Source of the DNA: Eremophila alpestris peregrina
Lineage: Eukaryota; Chordata; Aves; Passeriformes; Alaudidae
Reading direction: 5' to 3'
DNA: 64,000 nucleotides
Assembly: GCA_009792885.1 (NCBI GenBank)
Contig: WMCF01000032.1
Location: forward strand, 3,824,589-3,888,588
Shown: positions 13,101-25,100 of the stretch, piece by piece
Numbering within the stretch: position 1 is the stretch's first letter
Layout of the letters: the number at the start of each line of letters is the position of its first letter
Position numbers and translations under genes: made by a program
Notes under the pieces: model-generated
Seen by the model: the letters and a program-made list of their open reading frames with translations, nothing else
Databases searched by the model: none
What the model was told of the DNA's origin: nothing

Positions 13101-16100
13101 GGGTCCCCCATGAACCGCAGGATCTGCCACAGGGACAGCCAGGTCCTCCCTCTGACTCCAGGCACAGAGCGGGCAGGGCACTGGGCTGACGATCCTGGGC
13201 CATCCCACCTACCAGCTGGAAGAGGCTGAGAGCCTCGTGGCACAGCTCCTCATCCAGCCGGGTGAGGGGGGCTTTCAGTGGGGCTGTCAGCATCCCAAAT
13301 GCCGGTTCCTGCGGTGACACCCGCACCCATGGCTACCTGGGGACAGCCTCAGGCCACGAGGGGCTGGCCCCGTGGTGCTGAGCGTGGGATTGATGCTGGG
13401 TGGAGCCTGTGGGGCTGCCAAAGGGCTGGGGTGAAGGATAGGGCCAGCAGCCTCCTGGGAGTGGGGCAGGGAGGGGTTCAGGCTGTGCTGGCAGCGCCAG
13501 TGGTGAGGCCCTGGCACACATTGCCCAGAAAAGCTGTGGCTGCCCCATCCTTGGAAACGTTCAAGGCCAGGTTGAACAGGGCTTGGAGCAACCTGGTCTA
13601 GTGGAAGGTGTCCCTGCCCATGGCAGGGGGTGGAACTGAATGGTCTGTAAGTCCCTCCCAACCCAAACCATTCTGTGATTCTATGCCAACACCTTGGCAA
13701 GGCTGAGAGAGCCTTATCCAGCCCCGGTGCTGTCATTCAGGATGCCGGGGACTGGGAAACACAGGGCAAAAATAGGGATGAGGAAGAGGAATGGGGCAAA
13801 GAGGCCGTGGGTGGGGCCGGGGACCCGGGAGCAAAGCGACCTGGTCTCCCGCCCCAGCGTTCCGGATCCGCCCCGCGTCGGGCGTCCAGGAGGGCTCAGC
13901 GGGTCTCTCTCCGATAACCTCAGCGGGGTCCCCCCGGCCTCTGGAGACGACAGGAACCCACGGGGAGGGAGGGAGGTGGCAGCCAGCTCCCCACAGCACC
14001 ACAGCCACCCCGGATCCAGCCTCTCTTGCTACCCGTGGTGTCCCCAGGGTGGGAGCCGGGGCAGAGCCCGGTGGGACAGTGCGGGGGACCCTGAACCTCA
14101 TTGCTCCACCATGACCGGGGTGCCCCAAAAGCTGTCTGCCCGTCGGGAAAAGCTCCCTGCTGCCAGGCCACGGCGCCCACCTTACCTGGAAGTGGCCCCG
14201 CACGTACTTGGCCATGGGGTAGTCGTTGATGTCGAGCGGGAGGGTGAGCTGGGGGTCGGGCTGCAGCGCCGGCGGCGGCACCAGCACCACGCAGCCGGCG
14301 TTCACCTCCCGAGCGGCTGCGGCACAGCGGGAAGCTACGGCACGGCCATCGCGGGGGTAACGAGGGGCTGGGAGCGATGGCGGTGCGGGACTCGCTCACC
14401 TGCAGCAGCCTCCAGCAGCCCCATCAGCTCGGCCGGGATCTCCAGGTGGGTGACATCCACCACCTCCCTCCGCGTCAGCTCCTGCCGCCGCAGAACAGGG
14501 ATGTGCCCGCTTGCCGTGCTGGTCCCTGCCCCAGCACGCAGGGGTGCCGCGGCCAGGGGCACAGCGACGGGCAGGGCACGGCAGCACAGGCTGCACATGC
14601 TTCACACGTGTGCTCCCACCCGTGCCGCACATCTTTACCTGCTTCATCCTCTCCTTCTCCTCCTCGGCCCGCCGGCGAGCATCCTCCTTCCTCTGCAAGC
14701 AGAGCAGCCATGATAGGTCCCACCAGAGGGAGACCCTAAGGCATTCCCACACCCTGAGTTGCCACTGACCCCTTTCCAATATCAGCCGGGTTTTCACCCT
14801 GAAAAAGCACTGCCCGTACCCAATGGGACACGGAGGAGGTGGTGGGGTGGCATGTGGGGAGGCTCGCGGTCTGGGAATGCCACTGTGCCCTCTCCAGACC
14901 CACCAGTGAACATGCAGCAGGGTGGCAGCAGGTCCCCTGGACCCCCTGGGACGTGACAAGCCCCACCTCACCTTGAGGTACCTCCGGCGGTTCACGTAGA
15001 TGTGCACCAGCGACCTGAACTTGATGAGTGTGCGCCGCATGCGCCGGTACCGCTGCCTGCAGGAGGGCACCCGTCACCCTCTGCCACCCACCAGCGCCCA
15101 CCCGCCACCCCCAGGGACCCCCACCTGGCCAGGTATCCCCGCGCCCGGCTCTGCAGGAGGACGATCTTGCGGCGGAGGGAGCGGAAGCGCCGCTTGATGA
15201 AGAAGGTGCGGGCGTAGCGCTGGAGCGTGAGCGCGGCCAGGTGGTGGGCACGGGCTCGCTTGCTCTCCAGAGCCTGGTACAGCTGCTCCTTCAGGAAGAG
15301 CTGGCAGCAGGGATGAGGCCATGAGCTCCCCGCCTTGGCCACCACCCCCAGGGCATCACCGGAACCAAGCTCCCTCCCAGGACAGTACCTTGGTGACACC
15401 GACATAGTACATGCTGGGGTTAACGGGGCAGAGGCTCCTCAGCATCTCCACACAGTTGGCTCCGTTGGGAATGACATTGGACCACATATCAACGAGGCAG
15501 CGGTACCTGGGTGAGCCCATGACACTGTCACCACACAGGACCCCGCTGGGACACCAGCACAGACCCTCCCTGTGGTGACAAACACTGCTCCTGGTGATGC
15601 AGCTTCTCCCAGAGCTGTGTATTAACACGAGGGGTTCCCAGCTCCCACTGCAGGGGAACCCCAGCCCAAATGCAGCCCCCTAAACACCCACAAACTGTGT
15701 GGTCTCCCCTGGCTGGGGTGGCAGTGCCCACACTGCAGTCCCCAGGCACCTGTCGATGAAGACGAGGAAGGGGATGCGGATGGGGTAACCCTCCTTGCGG
15801 ATGCGGATGGTCTCCAGGATCCCCGAGTACCGCAGCTGGGTCCTCACCACATCGGCCTCAAAGAGCCCCGGCTCCTGGGGCGAGGATGGGGAGAAGCATC
15901 AGCAACTCTGTGGGCAAACCCCCACCCACCATGTGCCCACAACACTCCCCGTGCTAGGGGGCAGGTAACACAGGCACCTGCACAGGCAGGAGAGCCCTGG
16001 CTCTCACCTTCTTGTTGTTGGGTTTGATGCAGCGCACAAAGAAGGGGTTGCACCTGTGACAGAGGGACCCTGTCAGCCACATGGAACAGGAGACAAAGCC

Positions 16101-19100
16101 AGCCCAGCCACATCAGGGTCAGGTCCAGCTGATGGCCAGTGGATGGCCTGGCTGCCCACCCTGCCCACACTGACCTCTCCATCTTCTCCACCAGCTCCAG
16201 GAGTGACTGCTGGAACCGTGCGGCCACGGTTGGAGCTTTGTACCGCCGTGTCCTGGTGCTGCTCCTCCTGATGAGGCTCCTCTGCCGGGCCAACACCTGG
16301 GCATGGCCGAAGAAGAGGTTGGCCACCACCTTGGGGAGACAGGAAAGGTTAGAGAGGAGGAAGGTGGCTGGGAAGGTGCAGCTCTCTCACATCCTCTTTG
16401 CAGCCTGGCCGTGCCTTTTCTGCCCAGCCCTGAGCAAGTTACATCCCCTAAATGTGGCTGGATTGCCTGGATAGGGATGGGGATGAGGATATGGGTAATA
16501 CAAACACAGGAGCAGCCCATGTGCCTGTTTGTGCCAAATGATCGAGGGGTCAAAGCCCAGAGGATCCCAGAGGCATCCTCTGTTTCTGGTCCCCCTGGGC
16601 TTCACCAGCCATGGGGACATGCTTGGGGACATGGAAAGGGATGTATGAAAGGGGGCTATTGATGCCCAGTGTCACTGCAGAGCCAGCACCAGCCAGGGCC
16701 CTACCTTGGTCCTGCTGCTGAGGAACAGGTCCAGCACATCCTGACGGACCTGGTCATAGTTTTTATCCAAAAACTTGTGAACCTGGCAAATAGCAAAACC
16801 TCATGGTGAGGAGCCTGGCAGGATGACAGGATGAGGCAAGGAGCTCCAGGACCCCAGCAAGACCCCCAGAGATGCATTTCTCTCCTTGGTGCAGGATCAA
16901 CCTCCTCTTTAACCTGCCTTAACATCCCTGCTGGACATCCCAATGTCACACACCTGGTAGGTCACCTTCCCTGCGTAGTGCTTGATGGTGAACTCGGGCA
17001 GGGGCATCTTCGGCTTTGTGTAGAGTGGGTTTGTCCCGTGGTGGTAGTGACACTTCTGCAGGAATGTGTGGTCAGTGGCCTGGGAAGGGACACAGGAGTG
17101 ACACACAGCTGAGGTGATTCAGCAGCAGGTTGGAACTAGGTCCTTTCTCCAAGGTCCTTTCCAGCCCAAACCATTCTGTGATTCCATGATGTTTCTATGA
17201 TTCTTTGGGCTTATCCAGCCTGGAGGAACCCCAGGGGTTTCCCAGCTTGTCCAGGACAGCCCAGGAGAAGAGCAGTCCTGGGCCATAGTGATTCCCCAGC
17301 CACAGTGACCTCCCAGTGCTGGCTGCACCTCATCCCCAGGCAGCCCCTCACCTGGGGGAAGCAGCTCTGGTCATCCAGGATCCGGAGGATGCCATAGGGT
17401 TTTTGGGAGATGAGGTCAATGCAGGGCAGATTGTCACTGAAGGGGATCTCCTTCCACTCAATCTGCTCCCGGATATACTCCTCCTGTAGGGTGGGCACCA
17501 GGTCAGCCCTGTGACCCCAGCCCCACAGCAGTGCCCAGCATCAGGGCAGAGCCCAGCACTGCCCACCTGCTCCTCCTGGAACACAATCCTGTTGAAGAAG
17601 AACTGCAGATACTCGTTGGCGTAGTTGATGCACAGCTGCTCAAAGCTGTTGAAGCTGAGGTCCTGCAAGAAGGAAGATCCATGGAGCCTGGGAGGATGGA
17701 GCTGGGATGGAGCCAGGATGGAGGTGGGATGAATCCTGCTCACCTCGAAGCCATAGATGTCCAGGATGGCGATGGAGAGGGCTTCCTGCCGCGGGTACAC
17801 CAGCTTGTTGATGCGGTCCGTGAGCCAGCCAAAGAGCAGGGAGTAGAGGGTCTTGGCAATGGCATCCCTGGGAAGGGCAGAGATGAGCAGAGTGCTGGAG
17901 CTCTAGAATGGCACCAGTGTACTCCACTGCCACAGTCAGCACCCACCACAGCATCAGTTTGAATCCTCACAGAGTCTAATCCACACTGTGGGACCCAATT
18001 ATCCCCTTTCCCAGCTGGCATTTCACTCCCCATGCCATCCCTGGGGGTCAGGCCCCCCCACACCCTCCTGCAGTGCAGCCCCCCTTCCTTTTACCTGGCA
18101 TCCACAGCGCTTTCAACAGTCAGAGGGGTAAAAATCTTCTCCCGCTGTGTTTCCTAGTTGGGAAATGGCACGACGGGGTTTCAGCAACATCAGCCATGGT
18201 CCCCAGGGGCCAGAGACCCCCTCCCAGCCTGTGCCCCCCTGCACTCACCGTCACCTTGAAGGTGATGGCTTTTTGCAGGCCCTCAGGGGACACCTGCAGC
18301 AGCTCAGCCACCGTCCGGATCTCCGTGGCACTCACCACTGTGGCCACCTCCTGGCAGTCGGTCTGCAGGACACACCCATGCCACGAGATGTGGTGATCCC
18401 CCATTTGCCACATCCCAAACCATGCCTGAGGAGCACAGCTGAGATCCCCGTGGGCTACCTCGTATTTCTCAAAGTAGACGTTGCCCAGGTGGAGGACAGA
18501 GGAGAGGATGCGGAAGATGCTGTTCTGCTCTTCCATGCTGAAGTTCAGCACCTCCATGGTGTTGAGCAACCGGCGGAAATCCTCAGCGTCGTCCTTGCCA
18601 GGAATCTCACAGTTCCCACCCTGGCACAGTGGGTCCCAGTGGGGTCAGCACCCATCATGGGGAGTCACCCTGCCCTGAGCATCCTCCTCATCCACACATT
18701 GAGGGCTCAGGAACCCACCAGCACCTTGAGGTTGGGCAGCCGCCCCAAAATCAGGCTGGGGAGGGGACACAGTACCTGGTTCAGGTAGTAGTAGGTCTCG
18801 GCTCCCTGCAGGCAGTAGCGCTGCCGCTGCTGGGACGGCAGCCCTGCCAGCATCTCGTAGAAGATGTGGTAGTTACGCTCAGTCTTGGCCTGGAGAGCAG
18901 AGGACAGAGCTGGGGAGAGGGTGGCAGAGGGGGCAGGGTGGGGGTTAGAGCTCAGGACCCCCTCACCACACACCTGGAAGACCACGCGGGACTTCTCCAG
19001 CAGGTACTGCGAGGTTATGGCACCGCAGATCAAGCCGCTGCAGGGGTGAGAGTGGGCACCTGGCTGGCAACCTCAGTGTGGGCAGGGGCTGTGGCCCCCC

Positions 19101-22100
19101 CAACACACCCACCCATGCTCCAGTGTCCCCCAACAAAATGGGAGGTCAGTGGTGCTCCCCACATGCCCCCCACCAGGGATGGGTGGGCAGGGAGAGGTGT
19201 CTGCACCTGGCTTGAGAGCTGCACCCCAGGGTGATATCAGGCACCCCCCTGTCAGGATCAGTGGGGCTGAGAAAGGATGGGATGGGATATGAGGATAGGG
19301 GTGGAGACTGGGGACAGTCAAGGTGCCAACCAGGTCACAGCGTCCCTGCCCCTACCCCAGGGACAGCCACCCGTCCTCAGGTGCCATCACCCTTCCAACA
19401 CCAGGTTTGTCCCAAAATCCCTGTGTGTTCTCACAGAGCCAAGGGACAAGGGGCTGGGTTGGGCTGGACACCCCTGGGGCAGCAGGGGACACAGGGTGGG
19501 AGCAGCCACACACAGGTGTTACTCAGCATTACTTACTCCTCCAGAAAGATTTCCACAAACTTCCCAAACCTGCTGGAATTGTCATTCCTCACGGTTTTGG
19601 CATTGCCGAAGGATTCCAGCAAAGGGGTCGCCTCCAGGATCTGTTGTGGTGATGGGGAGAGCTGGGGGGATCAGCCTGGGCACCCAACACACCACGGGAC
19701 ATCTCCAAGGCTAGGGCACCCCCTCTGTCACCCTGCCACCCTCCCTGCCACCCCATGCTCCATGCAGACACCTGTGGGTGCCCAAATTTGAGGTGTGCAC
19801 CACAGCCAGGTTAAATGAGGACGTGAGAGAGCACAAAGACTCCATCCATGTACATGCATTGATTCCCTGCTGTCCCCTCCTGCCTCTCCCCTGCAGCTGG
19901 GGTGCCATGGCCAAGATGTCACCACAATTCTCTGTCCCCCTGCACCATCCCAGCCCACATATCCCCTCCATACCTCTAGCTGCCATGGTCCAGGTGGAAG
20001 CATTGGGACAAGGAGAGAGCAGCAGAACCATGAGGAGGGATGAAAGAGAGTGTCCAGAGGTGGGAGAAGAGGATGGGGACATGGGCACTCAGGGATGTCC
20101 CCAGGACAGCACCCTACCTGTGGGGCAGTGCTGCGTTTCTGGCTGACGGCTGCCAGGTAGCTCAGGATCAGCTTGGTGGCTTCGGTCTTCCCTGAGCCGC
20201 TCTCCCCACTGAAACACAGAGTGGGGGCATGGCTGGGGCCATCACCAGTCAAGCAAGGGGTGCCCACCCCAAACCCCCACCAGCACCCCATCCTCGGGGT
20301 CAAACTGGGCTGGCAGCGACCCAGCAATTAGGGTGGTGTTGATTAGGGAGCATCCCAGGGGGAGACAGCCATGTCCCACCTGATGACGATACACTGGTTG
20401 TGTTTGGCATCCATCACTTTGGAGTAGGCGACATTCGCGATGGCAAAGAGGTGCCTGGGGTGGGGAGAAGCAGGGGGGGTCTGGTGCCATGCTGGCACAG
20501 GGACCCCCCAAAGTGCCCCGAGCACCCCCATGCACAGACACAGCCCCTCCAGCACTCAGTGACCGAGGGTTCCCCAGGGTCTCCTGCAAGACCCAAGGGT
20601 GGGGGATGGAGGGTGGGAGTGAGCCCATCCCCATAGGGCATTCGGGGACAGCCTGGTACTCACGGTGGGTTTTCACCCAGGGCTCTGCCTTCGTACTGCA
20701 TCACCTGCTCCTTCCCGTAGATGTTGTAGAGGCGGTAGGGGTTCACTGACACCAGGATGCTGCCGATGTAGGTCTGCCAGAGAGAGAGGTGTGGGGCTGC
20801 CAGCCCTCGGAGGGTGATGACTCCCCAAAGAGCCCACACCTCCAGCCTTTGGGGGATGCTGTGTCCCCCCAAGCTTACGTAGATGAGCTGGCGCTCGAAC
20901 CGCGTCCGGATGTTGCTCAGCACTGCAGCCTCCTGGAGGTCCCTGCATGGAACAGAGGCTGAATTAGGGGGTGGCAAAGGGACAGAGGAGTGTCTGCTGT
21001 CCCCAGTGTCCTCAGCATCTCCAGGCCTGGGAGGCTGAAGCAGAGCCCATGTTGGGATGAGATGGGCTGGGAACAGCAGGGTCAGGGGTATGAGGTTGGA
21101 GGTTACAGCCCCATTGTCCCACAGTTATGGTGTAGGGGACAGGGACACTCACTCCAGCTGGGTCATGTCCTCCAGCCCATCCTCCTCCTGTGGCTCCTGG
21201 TACCGCACAATGGGCAGGCTGCACAGTGACTGCATCTGCATGGAGCAACCACCCCATCATGGCAGAGATGAGCCAACACCCTCAGACGTCCCACCCAGTC
21301 ACCACCACCCCAAAACACCATCTGTGACCCCAAATAGGGGACATACAGTCAGCAATAGCAGGAACCCAAATAAAAACCCCAGAGCCCCAAAACCAGTCCC
21401 CCAGCAAAGCATTGTGTGTCAGGTGAGAGCAGCACTGCTGGAACACAGAAACATGAGGCCACCTTGGGGCTGCTCCCAGGAAAGCCTGGTCCTGAGAATC
21501 CCGGTCCTGCTCACCGTGGGCATCACCCTCAGTGGAGGTGATGGAAGGGGGCTGAGGCTGCTCCCCCCGGCCCCGTGCAGGGGTGACGCAGGACAGGTGT
21601 CACACGGGAGCCTGCGCTGGCGCCGGGCCAGGCGGTGGGCAGGAAAGCGGACACCCCGCCGGGTCACCGTGTCACCCGCACCTGTCCCCGCCGGATCGGG
21701 TCTCTGCATTTCCATACGCCAGAATCAAGTGTCCCCAGAGGGGCCGCTCGTGGGGGGACACACAACAGGTGATGATCCCCTCTTCCAGTCTGCTCCCCTC
21801 GGGAGGACCCCCGCCAGCACCCAGACCACCCACAGCCATTTATCCCCCACCCTGCAAACCCCTCTGCGCCGATGCTTTCGTGCCCGGGAGAGCCATCAGG
21901 CACCTTAACTCGTCACCCTGTCCCGGGTCCGGCCAGCTGCCAGCTCACCCCCGGCTCCATCCCCCCGAGGGGGCTTCCTGCGGGCGTTACCTTGCTGCGC
22001 CAGGGCTGCTTGCTGCCCAGGTACCCGTCTGCCCAGGGGTGCCTGTCCCTCCAGCCGCCCGTTGGCGGGCGCTGGCACAGGTATCGGGCGATGTCGGCTC

Positions 22101-25100
22101 CCCACTGGCCCGCCCACCGCCGGCCTCGTTGGGTGGGCTGCTGGGGGCGGCCCTGCTCGGTTGTCCAGACGTCGGGCATCTCCTGCACCCGCACGACGTG
22201 CTGCGTGGACCAGTGCTGCTTGTACATGCGGGATGCGCGGCGGAAGGAGCCCAACCTCTGCACCTGCGGCGTCACCACCGCGTAGCGCCCCCCGCCCTCC
22301 TCCCCGGGCGCGCCGTCACCCTCGATGGGCTCCGCCGGCCCCGGGGGACGAGCGGCGTGGCGGGGGACTCCCGGAGAGCCGGGGGCTCGCCCGTGGGGTG
22401 GTGGGAAAGCGGCACGACGGGGCGGTGAAGGGCTCCGGTTGCCACGTGGGTTGGAGGGGAGGGTGGGGCGCCCGGCGTCGGGCCAGCCCCGGCGTCCCGA
22501 GGGTGGGCTAGGAGACCTGCGGGTGCTCCCGTCCCGCCGGGATGGGCGCTGGGGCAAGGAGGGCGAGCGAGTGGAGGGATGGCGGGTGGGTGGTGAGGAT
22601 GAGGGGGCTTTGGTGGGGGCTATGCTCCTGACGAGCAGCGAAGCCAGGGACTGCGCCACGGAGCGCCCCTTGGAGAGGCTGCGGCCCCCCGCTTCAGCAG
22701 ACGGCCTCGGCGGTGGGGAATGGGGCGCCATCCCAGCAAGGGGCTGCCCGATGCGCTGGATGAAACTTTTGGGGGTGCTGGGAGCGGAGCTGGGAGGAGG
22801 GGGCACCCCGGCGGGACCCCGCGGAGCTCCCTGCCAGGAGGGCATCTCCTCATCCCAGGAGGGGCCGGGGAGGCCGAGGCGGCGGCTGCCGGGGCGGGAC
22901 GATGGTGCCAGGAAGGGGCTCCTCTGCAGCGGCTTCACCGCCTTGGTGGGGGGCTCGGGAAGCCGGGGCCAGGCCTGGGGGAGCGGCAGCCCGGGGGGGC
23001 TGCTCCGGCGCGATGACAGAGATCTCCCCACCGCGGGCCCCCCCAGGCGCCTCCCCCCCGGCCCCGGTGAGCGGGGGGCGACCGGTGGCGGGGCGGGGGG
23101 CTCGGGGCCGAAGCGCCGGAAGCTGGAACCGAGGGAGGGGGATCGCCGGGGCCCCTCGCCCCGTGTGCTGCCGGGGCGCGGACGGACGGGCGGCGGCGAC
23201 GGGGAGCGCCCGGGGTTGGCGAAGGGGTTACGGAGCGACGGCCGGCGCGCAGCCCCCGGCTCCCGGGGAGGGGGCTGCCCCCAGGGCCCCGCCGATGGGG
23301 AAGGGTCCCGGCCGCCCAGTCCGGCGCTCTCCATCCCCGCCAGCCAGCGGCTGGAATGCCTGTAGGAGGATTGGGGAGTGCGGGACCCCCGAAGTCCCCC
23401 GGCACCTCGCGGCGGGCGGCTGGAAGGAATAGAGAGGGATCGCTGGAGGAACTGCCCCAGGGGGCTCCCGCACGACCGCGCTGCCGAAACCCGCCGTGCC
23501 GGGGATGCCGCGGGACCGGGGGCTGCCGGAGGCGGCCGCGGCTCGTACTCGTCGTAGTCGTCCTCGTCACGGGCGGCGGGCAGGTGGGGGGACGGCGGGA
23601 GGGGGACGTCCAGGCGGTCCCTGCCGAAAAGCTTGACCTGGGGTCGGGGGAAGAGCCTGAATTTCCTGTTGAGGGATAGCTTGGAGGAGAGCGTCTCCCG
23701 CATGCCCCGGAGCGAGGAGGCGCTCAGGATGGAAAAGGGATACTCCTTCTCCTCTTCCTCCTCCTCTTCCCACTCCTCGGGCTCCTCGCCCTCAGCGATC
23801 TCCTCCAGGCCCAGGGCGTAGGGGTTGCAGGAGGATTGGGCGTGCGGCGCCCACCCGCCCTCGCTGTACTGGATACGATGCTCGGGGTACTCGCCCCCAG
23901 GGTACCCCCCAGCAAAGGACTCCCCAAAGTCCTCGTAGGGGTCCCCCCTGTAGCCAAAGGGCCCCGCTGTCTCCTCACCGTACTCCGGGTCGCTGCTGTA
24001 CGGGTCATAGAGGGGAGACCCACCACCAAACGGCCCCTCCTCCTCGAGCTCTGAGTAGCCGTAGGGGCGCCCTGGCTGGTCACCGTCCTCCCAAAATCCC
24101 CCATAGGAGTCATACTCCTCCTCTGTCTCATAGCCAGGGTAGTCAGAGTAGGGGCTCGGCACCGCATCCTCGAAGCCGTACCCTGCTGGGTATCCTGGGT
24201 TCTGCATGTAGCCTTCCTCCTCCTCGGAGTAGTTGTGCCGGGGGCCATAGGCTCCATCCTCCTCCTCGCTGTAGCCATGCCATCCATCCTCGGCATAGCC
24301 GTGCTGGGGGCCATACGCTCCATCTTCCTCCTTGGGGTGACTGCGCCAGGGCCCGTAGGCTCCATCTTCCTTCCTGGCATAGCCACGGCGGGAGCCGTAG
24401 GCTCCATCCTCCTTGCCAAAGCCTGGCCGGCGGCCGTAGGCTCCGTCCTCCTCCTCGGCCCAGCCGTAGCGCTGCACCGGCGGCTCCGTGGCCGTGCGCT
24501 GGGAGCCCCGCCGGGACGGCCGCCTCACCATGCTGCCCTGCCGCGGAGTGCCGGGCGCCGGCAGCCCGACACCGCCAGGGATCCGCTTCATGTTGGCCCG
24601 GTGCCTGAGGATCTCGTCTTCCGCGGGGAACGGCAGCTTCTTGGCACCGATACGGGACAGCCAGGCCGTGTCAGTGGCCCGGCTGCCCCCCACCAGCCGC
24701 CCGCGCCGGGAGAGCACCTTCCTGGCCAGCCAGCCCGTGGCAGCGGCCGCCTTGCTCAGCACCCGTGCCCGGGGCTTGAATTTCCTTTCCGGGCGGCGGC
24801 GGAAGAGCGAGGAGTCGTGCTCGGGCTCCTGCCCGCCGCGCCGCAGCAGCAGGAAGGATGTCTTCGATGGAGCCTCCTTCTTGGCCTCCTCCTTCCTCTT
24901 CTTGCTCACCTGCTTGAAGCGCATCATCAGGTTGGAGGTGGACTTGAGCACCGCTTTGTTCTTCTTCTTCTTCCTCTTCTTGGTGCTGTGTTTATGCAGC
25001 CCCCAGAAGAAGCGGGATGTGTTCTTGAACTGCCCCTTCTTGGGCCGGCGCAACCCCAGGTTCTTGAAGCCCATGAAGAGCTTCGAGGTGCTGCGGAGGC

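Noticed and set aside
13694..14713. Plus-strand open frame of 339 codons
   Set aside because: It crosses MYO15A introns and exons antisense and lacks any known motif; its length follows from high GC.
22325..23365. Plus-strand open frame of 346 codons
   Set aside because: It is a Gly/Arg-rich shadow of the Pro/Arg/Ser-rich MYO15A exon.
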